This document shows positions 1 to 6,332 of a stretch of 9,083 nt of DNA, in pieces. The stretch is from JAFNGF01 sp964567045 (GTDB taxonomy: Bacteria; Planctomycetota; Phycisphaerae; Sedimentisphaerales; Anaerobacaceae). Position 1 is the stretch's first letter. Each line of letters opens with the position of its first letter. The position numbers and the translations under genes were made by a program. The notes under the pieces were generated by a model that saw only the letters and a list, made by a program, of their open reading frames with translations, searched no databases and was not told the DNA's origin. The stretch spans positions 1 to 9,083 of the forward strand of contig CAZMLE010000119.1 in the NCBI GenBank assembly GCA_964567045.1, written 5' to 3'.

Positions 1-46
1 AAGTGTTACCTATGTCTTGTCTGTACTGTGTTACCTATCTCTTGTC
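1..46. repeat. Pair of 19-bp direct repeats, probable insertion-sequence end
   Basis: Positions 3-21 and 28-46 carry the same 19-bp sequence (GTGTTACCTATGTCTTGTC, with G to C at one position in the second copy), spaced with a period of 25 bp. Short repeated transposase-binding sites at the very end of an element are typical of IS21- and IS481-like insertion sequences. The words GTGTTACCTATG/C resemble ends of such elements as I remember them, but I cannot confirm the family here. The transposase gene would lie to the left of the window. The element boundary is not visible; it probably lies between 46 and about 60. Confidence 0.4.
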
Positions 47-60
47 GTCACACCTCCCAT

Positions 61-88
61 TTGACATTTCTCGGTAAAAGGGTAATAT
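61..88 (+). promoter_or_regulatory. Sigma-70-type promoter for the LamG/S41 gene
   Basis: A perfect -35 box TTGACA (61-66) is followed after 16 bp by TAATAT (83-88), close to the -10 consensus. Transcription would start near 95 and give a leader of about 100 nt before the ATG at 193. The promoter sits directly beside the repeat pair at 3-46, so it could be native or partly supplied by a mobile-element end. Confidence 0.6.
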
Positions 89-126
89 TTCCGGTTTCAG
101 CGGCGACTTTATATGTGTCGAAGAAG

Positions 127-142
127 CCCCGATACATCGGGG
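127..142. repeat. Palindromic hairpin in the 5' leader
   Basis: CCCCGA, loop TACA, TCGGGG form a 6-bp GC-rich stem in the predicted leader of the LamG/S41 gene, about 30 nt after the likely transcription start and 50 nt before the start codon. No T-run follows, so it is not a terminator. It resembles the other short GC palindromes scattered between genes in this window. Confidence 0.5.
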
Positions 143-192
143 TCTGGCAGGTTTCCGGTTGGCTTGCCTTGTGCAACTGAAAGGACGGCAAA

Positions 193-2220
193 ATGAAAAT
201 TCACTATCTGGTTCTCTTGGTCGTAGTCGCAGGTCTGGCCATACCTGGTTGTGTCCGGGCGGCTGAGTCGAGTCCGGCTGGCACGCTCAATCGCGTGCTC
301 GCACTGGATGGGAAATCGGGCTATATGCGAGTGGCACATTCTGATTCGCTCGGCTCGTTCACGAACGCAATTACCATTGAAGCCTGGTTCAAGGCATCTT
401 CGTTCTATACAGGCCAGGGAAACGTCAATTGCATCATACGCAAGAACGTCTCAGCGGGTGCCGAGAATTTCTTTGTTCGATTTCGGATACTCGATGGCAA
501 GCCGCTGGTGGAAATGAGTCCAGGTGCCCAAATCGGGGTACTGCGAGCGCCTCATGAATTTGCCGCAGGCACGTGGTACCACCTTGCTGGAATCTATAAT
601 GGGAGCACCATTACGATTCTTGTCAATGGAGGCAGGATCAAGAGTGAGCGTCTGCCTGGCCCAATGTACATGGACGAGTCTGATCTATTCATTGGCAAAG
701 GTGACCCGGAATTCAGCTTTGGGGAGTACTTTAGCGGCACACTGGACGAAGTCCGCATCTGGAACGTCGCGCGCTCGCAGGAAGAGATCCGGGCTGCGAT
801 GAACACTTCGTTAACCGGCCAAGAACTGGGCCTGGTGGCTTACTGGAATTTTGATGACGGCACGGCGAAAGACGTATCCCGCCACGGCAATGACGGGACC
901 ATCCACGAAAATGCCCGGATTATGGAATCTGCTCGTCCCACCGCGCCCGTACTTCAGGACCAGGCAGCCGAACCGGCAAAGGCACAAGAACTCACGACTG
1001 AAAAACGACTCGAAGTTCTCGAGGCACTCTGGAGTAGGTTGAATGAGATCTATCCGGCACTGGAATACAAGGGGATTTATGGGCGAGAATGGATTGAACC
1101 AGCAGAAAAGCGGATCCGCCAGGCAAAAAACGATGCGGAATTCTACCAGATACTCGTAGAGTTGATGGCCAGCCTGAACGACACGCACACCCGCATTCTC
1201 TATTATCCCGGCCAGTCCCGGTCTGAAGCACCTGCGGTCATGCTCAACCGCATCGAGGCCAAGGTGGCGGTGATCCGGGCACAGGCTGACACCAGACTTT
1301 TGCCTGGTGACGTGATCCTCTCCGTTGACGGACGGCCTGCAGAACAATGCCTGGCGGAGCAAATCAAACGTGTCTGCAATTCAACGGAGCGAGGAAGAGT
1401 CCGCGAGGCCTGTGGACAATTGCTGCGCGCCACACCGGGTACGACAGTGACCGTGACCGCCCAAGGGGCGGACGGCGAGGTTCGGCACGTCACTTTACGG
1501 CGGCAGTCCAAGCCAGAGTTCTGGCACGAACCCAGCATCCGCTGGCGCGATCTGGGCGACTCAATCGGCTACGTCCGGATCTCTCGGTGGACGGAAGAGA
1601 ACATCCCAGACAAATTCGACCAGGCTCTCGAGGCGTTCAAACGCACCAGGGGCATTATCATCGATGTTCGCGGCAACGGCGGCGGCAACGATCAGTTGGC
1701 GGACCTGGTAAACGGCCGGCTCACGGACAAGCCTGTTGTCAGCAGCATCGATTTCTGGCGGAAGGTGGGCAGCGACACGTACGAAAGGAGCATTGGCTGG
1801 GTTCATCCACGAGGACCCTGGACCTACAAAGGCCGGGTGGCAGTTCTCATTGACGAAGCCTCCATGAGCGCGTGCGAGCATTTCGTCTCCGGCGTCGAAG
1901 CGATGGCGCACGTTCTGCTGGTCGGCGCGCCAACCAATGGTGCAGGCGGCGGGCCAACGACCGTGAATCTGCCTGATGGCACACGCGTCGCAATTTCGCG
2001 GGCGCTTGGCCTGCGGGCAAATGGAGTTGTCTTCGAGGGTCACGGCATCCCGCCACACATATTTTCGACACCAACCCTCGATGACTTGCGCACGGGCCGT
2101 GACGCCGCCTTCGACATCGCCAAAGAATGGATTTTATCGGGCAGAGACATCCCTTCTCGCAGCCAGCAGCTTCCTGGATGTGGGACGCGTGCTATCCCGG
2201 GGGCTCCCAACCGGCAGTAA
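193..2220 (+). CDS. Exported LamG-domain protein with PDZ and S41 (C-terminal processing/tricorn-like) peptidase region
   Basis: The 675-residue product starts with a signal peptide (hydrophobic residues 5-18). It ends either in a weak lipobox at Cys20 (IPGC, with an unusual Pro) or at a signal peptidase I site after Ala23. Residues about 34-225 form a LamG/concanavalin-like fold (motifs ITIEAWFKA, LDEVRIWNVARS, AYWNFDDG), probably binding carbohydrate or protein. A helical segment with LNDTHTRI (328-335) leads into a PDZ-like stretch (about 346-436, LLPGDVILSVDG). The S41 core covers about 450-625, with GIIIDVRGNGGG and the nucleophile region DEASMSACE, where Ser559 is the likely catalytic serine. 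The lysine usual in Ctp proteases (T-x-G-K-G) is replaced in TNGAGG (Ala584), so it fits the S41B/tricorn-core type better, or may be inactive. The start is supported by AAGGA at 181-185. It is likely periplasmic or envelope-located and stands alone under its own promoter. Its substrate is unknown. Confidence 0.85.
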   Translation: MKIHYLVLLVVVAGLAIPGCVRAAESSPAGTLNRVLALDGKSGYMRVAHSDSLGSFTNAITIEAWFKASSFYTGQGNVNCIIRKNVSAGAENFFVRFRILDGKPLVEMSPGAQIGVLRAPHEFAAGTWYHLAGIYNGSTITILVNGGRIKSERLPGPMYMDESDLFIGKGDPEFSFGEYFSGTLDEVRIWNVARSQEEIRAAMNTSLTGQELGLVAYWNFDDGTAKDVSRHGNDGTIHENARIMESARPTAPVLQDQAAEPAKAQELTTEKRLEVLEALWSRLNEIYPALEYKGIYGREWIEPAEKRIRQAKNDAEFYQILVELMASLNDTHTRILYYPGQSRSEAPAVMLNRIEAKVAVIRAQADTRLLPGDVILSVDGRPAEQCLAEQIKRVCNSTERGRVREACGQLLRATPGTTVTVTAQGADGEVRHVTLRRQSKPEFWHEPSIRWRDLGDSIGYVRISRWTEENIPDKFDQALEAFKRTRGIIIDVRGNGGGNDQLADLVNGRLTDKPVVSSIDFWRKVGSDTYERSIGWVHPRGPWTYKGRVAVLIDEASMSACEHFVSGVEAMAHVLLVGAPTNGAGGGPTTVNLPDGTRVAISRALGLRANGVVFEGHGIPPHIFSTPTLDDLRTGRDAAFDIAKEWILSGRDIPSRSQQLPGCGTRAIPGAPNRQ

Positions 2221-2427
2221 AATAAAGGCTGCACGCTTGTTCCGATAAAAAACCATACCGTTGCACAAAAAGCTGTGTTTATTTAGCCCGGCCTTTTTTT
2301 GCAGTCCCGAGCAGGTCAGGATTGAGAAATTTTTGAGCAATTTTTAGGAAAAAATGCAACTTTTCGGGCAGTTTTTCGTCTAATACTATAGAGACAATTC
2401 TACACAGTTGTCTTCCTCCTTCAAAAC
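2221..2427. other. Non-coding gap with a promoter-like AT-rich stretch
   Basis: No credible gene lies between the S41 gene and psd. The segment 2325-2392 is AT-rich. TACTAT (2384-2389), overlapping TAATAC and TATAGA, could serve as a -10 box with a poor -35 (TTTTCG, 2361-2366, 17-bp spacing). Just downstream, GACAATT (2393-2399) and AGTTGTC (2406-2412) can pair in RNA with one G-U pair, giving a small 7-bp hairpin at the start of a psd leader transcript. The promoter call is weak. Confidence 0.35.
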
Positions 2428-2459
2428 GCCGACTCCGCCAAGGCGGATCGGCCTTTTTT
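2428..2459 (+). terminator. Intrinsic terminator, possibly an attenuator for psd
   Basis: An 11-bp GC-rich stem (2428-2439 with 2442-2452, one bulged C, 2-nt loop) is followed by six T residues (2454-2459), the classic form of a rho-independent terminator. It lies 208 bp after the S41 stop but only 37 bp before the psd ATG. That leaves no clear room for a psd promoter downstream. It either ends upstream transcription or acts as a conditional terminator in the psd leader. Its core TCCGCC-AA-GGCGGA recurs at 4206-4220. Confidence 0.65.
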
Positions 2460-2496
2460 ATTGATTGACCGGCCAAAGAGGTTATCATATTTGCAG

Positions 2497-3216
2497 ATGA
2501 GAATTCCACTAACAAAATATGGCTTGCCCGAAGTACTTGTGTACCCTGTGGTTGTCGTAGCGCTGATGACCGTTTTGGGGCTGATAGGGATCGCATTTTT
2601 GCCCGGCTGGGCTGTTGCTTCGATAGAGATAATCCTGGCGGGGGTGGCTGTATGGGTTTTGTCGTTTTTCCGTGACCCCCAGCGCCGTGTGCAGGCGGGC
2701 GATGATACACTATTGGCGCCGGCTGACGGCAGGATAACCGATGTTGAACTGGTGCAGGAAAATGAATTTATAGGCGCATCTGCCCTGCGGATCGGGATAT
2801 TTTTGAGCATCTTCGATACCCACATAAATCGCTCGCCCTGCAATGCGAGGGTCGAAAAGGTCCATTTTAAGCCCGGCAAATATAGAAACGCAGCCGACCC
2901 GCGTTCCGGACAGGTCAACGAATCAAACGACCTGGATCTGGTCAGGACCGACAGCCCGAAGGACAGACTCGTAGTTCGGCAAATCAGCGGAGCAATTGCC
3001 CGGCGAATCGTATGCCAGGCCCGCGAAGGACAGGAACTGGCCGCCGGCGAAAAATTCGGGATGATAAAGTTCGGCTCCAGAACCGAACTGTATGTGCCTA
3101 TTCGTGAAGACCTGAAGTGCCTGGTCAAGATAGGCGATAAAGTTAAAGCGGGCTTGACGCCACTTGTAAAATACGAAGGACGAGCAGATGGCACGATTCA
3201 AGAGCGCAGCTTCTAA
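2497..3216 (+). CDS. psd: Phosphatidylserine decarboxylase proenzyme (short, archaeal-type)
   Basis: The enzyme converts phosphatidylserine to phosphatidylethanolamine at the cytoplasmic membrane. The product has 239 residues with two hydrophobic segments near the N terminus (about 13-35 and 38-56). It then shows FFRDPQR (57-63), APADGRI (74-80) and FDTHINRSP (106-114), followed by the self-cleavage site FGS (192-194). Cleavage before Ser194 would create the pyruvoyl group and split the chain into a beta part (1-193) and a short alpha part. Asp77, His109 and Ser194 fit the usual catalytic set. I chose ATG 2497 because MRIPLTKYGL looks like the family's N terminus. A TTG at 2461 in frame would add 12 residues and sits right against the terminator T-run. 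No strong ribosome site is seen. It overlaps pssA, which makes its substrate. Confidence 0.92.
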   Translation: MRIPLTKYGLPEVLVYPVVVVALMTVLGLIGIAFLPGWAVASIEIILAGVAVWVLSFFRDPQRRVQAGDDTLLAPADGRITDVELVQENEFIGASALRIGIFLSIFDTHINRSPCNARVEKVHFKPGKYRNAADPRSGQVNESNDLDLVRTDSPKDRLVVRQISGAIARRIVCQAREGQELAAGEKFGMIKFGSRTELYVPIREDLKCLVKIGDKVKAGLTPLVKYEGRADGTIQERSF

Positions 3217-4162
3217 GAACCGGTTTTTGCCTCGGGGGCGGAAACAGCGGGTAAATTACATCACGCTTTTTCCATCTCTGGTGACCATCCTTAATGGCGT
3301 ATGTGGCTTCACCGCCATTGTTTTTGCCAGCAAAGGCATAGAGACCAGCGCAGGGCAGGAACTGCGATTTGCCGGAGCCCAGTTTTCTCATTTTGCTTTA
3401 GCCGGCTACATGATCCTGCTGGCGATGATAGCCGATATGCTTGATGGTCGCCTGGCACGAATGAGCCAGAGCACCTCCAGTTTTGGCGGCCAGTTGGACA
3501 GCCTCTGTGACACAATCAGCTTCGGTGTGGCGCCGGCGTTTTTGATGTTGAAGGTCCTGGAATACAAGCTGGGCGGCTTTGCGGAAATCGACCCTGCGGT
3601 CGGAAGGTATCTTGGACGTTTCATCTGGCTGGCGGCAGCGATATACATAAGCTGTGCGGCCATTCGTCTGGCCCGGTTCAATGTGGAAAACGAAGAGGAT
3701 GAGTCTGCGCACATGAGTTTTGTGGGGCTGCCGAGTCCTGCTGCTGCCGGAGTGTTAGTTAGCTTGGTTATCGTCCATCAGCAAATGCTGCCGGATCTGT
3801 TTGCCGAAGGCACGCGGGCCTATCGTATCTGCGAAAACGTCATTGCTTATGCCCTGCCGTTTTTGGCGCTGGGCACAGCCGGGTTGATGATTAGCAGGAT
3901 CCGGTATCCGCATGTCCTTAATCAGTACCTTAAGGGCAAAAAACCGTTCGCATATCTCATTTGGGCGTTGTTCTTGGTTGACCTGATTATCTGGACGCGA
4001 CTGGCTGCTTTGGTGTTGATCTTCTGGGGTTTTGCTGCGAGCAGCGTGGTGAAATGGATCTATTGGCGAGTTAGCCGTAAGAAAAACTATCTGATCTCCA
4101 GAGCCGAAACCGCCGGAGATGAGGTTGCAGCCACTTCTGACGTTCCAGATCGACAGTTATGA
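3188..4162 (+). CDS. pssA: CDP-diacylglycerol--serine O-phosphatidyltransferase
   Basis: This integral membrane enzyme condenses CDP-diacylglycerol with L-serine to give phosphatidylserine and CMP, the step before Psd. The 324-residue product carries the complete CDP-alcohol phosphatidyltransferase motif: Asp83, Asp86-Gly87, Ala90-Arg91, Gly100, Asp104 and Asp108. About seven hydrophobic segments follow the family pattern (roughly 28-48, 66-86, 145-163, 183-200, 215-235, 253-273, 273-290), with a charged C-terminal tail. The start overlaps the psd end by 29 bp in another frame and has a good ribosome site, GAAGGA at 3175-3180, 7 nt before ATG. Translational coupling with psd is therefore likely. 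It is somewhat longer than minimal PssA proteins, mostly at the C terminus. Confidence 0.93.
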   Translation: MARFKSAASKNRFLPRGRKQRVNYITLFPSLVTILNGVCGFTAIVFASKGIETSAGQELRFAGAQFSHFALAGYMILLAMIADMLDGRLARMSQSTSSFGGQLDSLCDTISFGVAPAFLMLKVLEYKLGGFAEIDPAVGRYLGRFIWLAAAIYISCAAIRLARFNVENEEDESAHMSFVGLPSPAAAGVLVSLVIVHQQMLPDLFAEGTRAYRICENVIAYALPFLALGTAGLMISRIRYPHVLNQYLKGKKPFAYLIWALFLVDLIIWTRLAALVLIFWGFAASSVVKWIYWRVSRKKNYLISRAETAGDEVAATSDVPDRQL

Positions 4163-5062
4163 ATTGACAGTTGCCAGGCGGGGTGCCTGGTTTCCTGCTG
4201 AGTGGTCCGCCAAAGGCGGATGCCCGCCATTGGCAGCCTGCTTGGCGCCAGATTGATTTATCTGATGGTATCGCTCAACAATGTCGACCAGTTTCGACAG
4301 AACCTGGCGCCCTTCCGGACTCGCTTCCAAGCCGACGATCTGCAGGCCGAGAAATATGCCCTTCTGGTCGGCTGCGGGCAGCATGTTTCTAATTTGGGCG
4401 CTGAACATTAACGGGGTCTCATAGGGCATAGGCGTAAAGCGAAGTCCTATGAATTGGCCTTTCCTAAAATCGTCGGCTTGTGATTTACCATTGTCAGTTT
4501 GCAGTGGAACCTTGACCTGCGCACCGCCGGCGGAGATGTCCACAAGCCTGCCCTGGAAGTACTGTTGGGGTTCTATCGAGGGCCAGCTCCACATCGCGTC
4601 TTTTGCCTGGAGTTTGCTGCGTCGGTGCCAGAACACCACATTCACCTTGAGCGATTCGGGCACACTGACACGGAAATAGCTTCTTCTCTGGACAACGCCA
4701 ACGCGATCCGGCACCACGAGTATTATCGTTCCGCCGGAGCTTGGGTCGGGCGACGGCTCTAGGGCTGCCACAGTTGTATCGAAAACGAACTTGCCGTATC
4801 CGTGCTTGAATGATATACCGACTGGCTGGCCAGTCTGGATATTTATAGGACGTGGTCTTTTCATCCAGCCGACACCCTCCGCGTTTAGTTTGTCTTCTGA
4901 GAGGGCGGTTAGCAGGACTTTTGCAACGTGCCATTTGTCCCTGGACAAATAGGACATAATGACAGGAGTCCTTTCCGCAACCACGTTTTGGAGGATTTTT
5001 TGGCAGTCAGCTCCGTGCAGCGTGACCAACTGGGCCCCCGCGCAGCGGGAATTTTCATTCAT
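4157..5062 (-). CDS. PilZ-domain protein with YcgR-like N-terminal region (c-di-GMP receptor)
   Basis: The protein is a probable cytoplasmic receptor for cyclic di-GMP. It has 301 residues. Residues about 18-115 resemble the YcgR/PilZN beta-barrel. The PilZ domain spans about 124-262 and holds both binding motifs: RxxxR as R127-SYF-R131, and DxSxxG as D175-I-S177-A-G-G180. The C-terminal tail (about 270-301) is low complexity and includes GGHPPLADHS, encoded by a palindrome. I chose the start at 5062 because AGAGGGGGG (5077-5069 on this strand) is a very strong ribosome site 6 nt upstream. The open frame continues to 5491 but runs through hairpins and into the divergent gene. No flagellar, cyclase or polysaccharide genes are nearby, so the output is unknown. 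The 3' end overlaps pssA convergently by 6 bp. Confidence 0.85.
   Translation of the reverse strand: MNENSRCAGAQLVTLHGADCQKILQNVVAERTPVIMSYLSRDKWHVAKVLLTALSEDKLNAEGVGWMKRPRPINIQTGQPVGISFKHGYGKFVFDTTVAALEPSPDPSSGGTIILVVPDRVGVVQRRSYFRVSVPESLKVNVVFWHRRSKLQAKDAMWSWPSIEPQQYFQGRLVDISAGGAQVKVPLQTDNGKSQADDFRKGQFIGLRFTPMPYETPLMFSAQIRNMLPAADQKGIFLGLQIVGLEASPEGRQVLSKLVDIVERYHQINQSGAKQAANGGHPPLADHSAGNQAPRLATVNS
4174..4190. terminator. Weak hairpin at the convergent pssA/pilZ junction
   Basis: CCAGGC, a 5-nt loop and GCCTGG form a 6-bp GC stem starting 11 bp after the pssA stop, followed by only TTT on the plus strand. It could weakly end pssA transcription. It lies inside the last codons of the convergent pilZ gene, so the sequence has two roles. 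Confidence 0.35.
4206..4220. repeat. Short palindrome TCCGCC-AAA-GGCGGA inside the pilZ 3' end
   Basis: This 6-bp perfect inverted repeat with a 3-nt loop is nearly the same as the core of the terminator at 2434-2447 (TCCGCC-AA-GGCGGA). Here it is translated as part of the PilZ C-terminal tail. Two copies of one palindrome in unrelated positions suggest a dispersed repeat family. Confidence 0.5.
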
Positions 5063-5068
5063 AACAAT

Positions 5069-5077
5069 CCCCCCTCT
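5069..5077 (-). promoter_or_regulatory. Strong ribosome binding site fixing the pilZ start
   Basis: On the minus strand AGAGGGGGG lies 6 nt before the ATG at 5062. It is the best match to the 16S rRNA tail in the upstream open frame and is the reason for rejecting the longer reading back to 5491. Confidence 0.75.
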
Positions 5078-5109
5078 GGAGAAATCTGCAGGTTCGCCCG
5101 CCTCGGCTC

Positions 5110-5181
5110 GACCCCCTGCTTTGGATTCCCGCGGAGCGGGGTCCCTCGCAGGGGCAGGCTTGCCCCCGCGCAGGCGGGGGC
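5110..5181. repeat. Cluster of overlapping GC-rich hairpins in the pilZ/reductase gap
   Basis: Four consecutive hairpins can be read: CCCGC-GGA-GCGGG (5128-5140), CCCT-CGC-AGGG (5143-5153), GGGGCA-GGCT-TGCCCC (5151-5166) and GCCCCCGC-GCAG-GCGGGGGC (5162-5181). An outer stem GACCCC/GGGGTC (5110-5115 with 5138-5143) encloses the first. The third and fourth share bases and cannot both form. The 12-mer GCCCCCGCGCAG of the fourth hairpin also occurs at 5034-5045 in the pilZ coding start. In pilZ mRNA the cluster would lie in the 5' leader, upstream of the ribosome site. Confidence 0.6.
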
Positions 5182-5242
5182 CGCTGTTGGCGGATCGGAC
5201 TCTACCGATTAGCCTTGAGAATCGCTGTAAAAGTCCTATCTC

Positions 5243-5281
5243 TGTAAAATACATAATATATAATTCGGCCACAGGCAAGGC
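5243..5281. promoter_or_regulatory. AT-rich promoter-like block between divergent genes
   Basis: On the plus strand TATAAT (5259-5264) is a perfect -10 box, about 70 bp before the reductase start, but has no good -35 at the right distance. On the minus strand TTGCCT followed after 17 bp by TATGTA could serve pilZ. The block is the only AT-rich stretch in the gap and may carry both promoters. Neither is certain. Confidence 0.35.
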
Positions 5282-5336
5282 AGGTATTACATTAAATCTG
5301 TTGATAATCGCCCAAAACCATAATATGCTACGGCGT

Positions 5337-6308
5337 ATGCAGAGCCGACAGTGGGGCAGTACCGATCTTAAGCTGACAACCGTGGGCCTGGGCACCTGGG
5401 CCATCGGCGGACCCTGGCAGTTCGGCTGGGGACCGCAGGACGATAACGAGGCAATCGCCGCCATCCTGACTGCCCTGGATGCAGGCATCAACTGGATAGA
5501 TACCGCCCCGGTTTACGGTCTGGGCCACTCCGAGGAGCTTGTGGGAACGGCACTGAGGCAAACAAAGCATAAGCCGTATATCGCAACAAAATGTGGACTA
5601 CTCTGGAACGAAAAAAGAGAAAAAGTACCGTGTTTGGACAGAAGAAGCATCCGAGAAGAATGTCATGCCAGCTTGAAAAGACTCGGCGTAGAAGCAATAG
5701 ACCTGTACCAGATGCACTGGCCCGATCCGGAAGAAGACATTGAACAGGCATGGGAGGAAATGGCTAAGCTCGCAGATGAAGGTAAGGTTCGATACATTGG
5801 AGTGTCGAATTTCAATATGGAGCAAATCGAGCGTATCCGCGGGATTTATGAGGTTGCCTCGTTTCAGCCGCCCTATAGCATGTTGCACCGCGAGGTTGAA
5901 GATGGATTGCTCCGGTATTGCGCAGAGCTTAACATTGGCGTTATAGCATATAGTCCTATGCAGAGAGGCTTGCTTACCGGCAGATTCAGCCGGCAGCGCC
6001 TGGAGTCACTGCCTTTGGATGACCATCGCAGACGGCATCCCGACTTTCAGGAACCTAATTTCAGCGCCACGCTGGAGCTGGTTGAAGACCTGAAAAAGAT
6101 TGCCCAGCGTAACGGCAGAACTTGCGCGCAGCTAGCCATTAGTTGGGTTCTTCGCCGGCCTGAAGTTAGTGCCGCCATCGTGGGCGCACGAAGACCGGAG
6201 CAGATTATTGAAACCGCCCCGGCATCGGACTGGAAGCTGAGCCGCAAAGACATCAGAGAAATTGAACAGCTACTGGCTGAGTTCCAGGAAAAAATAGCCG
6301 GGCATTAA
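5337..6308 (+). CDS. Aldo/keto reductase (NADPH-dependent oxidoreductase, IolS/YhdN-like)
   Basis: A cytoplasmic (beta/alpha)8-barrel oxidoreductase of 323 residues, normal for the family, that would reduce aldehydes or ketones with NAD(P)H. It starts with the typical GLGTWAIGG strand (17-25). The full catalytic tetrad is visible: Asp55 and Tyr60 in DTAPVYGLG, Lys85 in IATKCG, and His127 in YQMHWPD. SPMQRGLLTGR (206-216) and IVGARRPEQI (281-290) match the cofactor-binding region. I chose ATG 5337 because MQSRQWG fits the usual N terminus. ATG 5325 in frame is also possible, and neither has a clear ribosome site. The substrate cannot be read from sequence. It ends 24 bp before purB and may share its transcript, but no pathway link is evident. 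Confidence 0.88.
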   Translation: MQSRQWGSTDLKLTTVGLGTWAIGGPWQFGWGPQDDNEAIAAILTALDAGINWIDTAPVYGLGHSEELVGTALRQTKHKPYIATKCGLLWNEKREKVPCLDRRSIREECHASLKRLGVEAIDLYQMHWPDPEEDIEQAWEEMAKLADEGKVRYIGVSNFNMEQIERIRGIYEVASFQPPYSMLHREVEDGLLRYCAELNIGVIAYSPMQRGLLTGRFSRQRLESLPLDDHRRRHPDFQEPNFSATLELVEDLKKIAQRNGRTCAQLAISWVLRRPEVSAAIVGARRPEQIIETAPASDWKLSRKDIREIEQLLAEFQEKIAGH

Positions 6309-6332
6309 CGGGGAAGTCTCGAGAAATAGACA

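Noticed and set aside
3..46. The two 19-bp repeats as a CRISPR fragment
   Set aside because: There are only two copies with a 6-bp gap, which is far too short for a spacer.
811..2058. Long minus-strand open frames (811-1362 and 1561-2058) opposite the S41 gene
   Set aside because: They show no recognisable motifs or ribosome sites and lie fully inside a gene with clear LamG, PDZ and S41 motifs.
2461..2496. TTG start giving psd 12 more residues
   Set aside because: It abuts the terminator T-run with no ribosome site, and the family N terminus matches the ATG at 2497.
4959..5336. N-terminal extension of the aldo/keto reductase by 126 residues
   Set aside because: It overlaps the pilZ start and the hairpin cluster, and the barrel fold is complete from 5337.
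5063..5491. N-terminal extension of the PilZ gene by 143 residues
   Set aside because: The extension runs through GC hairpins and into the divergent reductase coding region, and looks like low-complexity translation. The strong ribosome site at 5069-5077 marks the real start.
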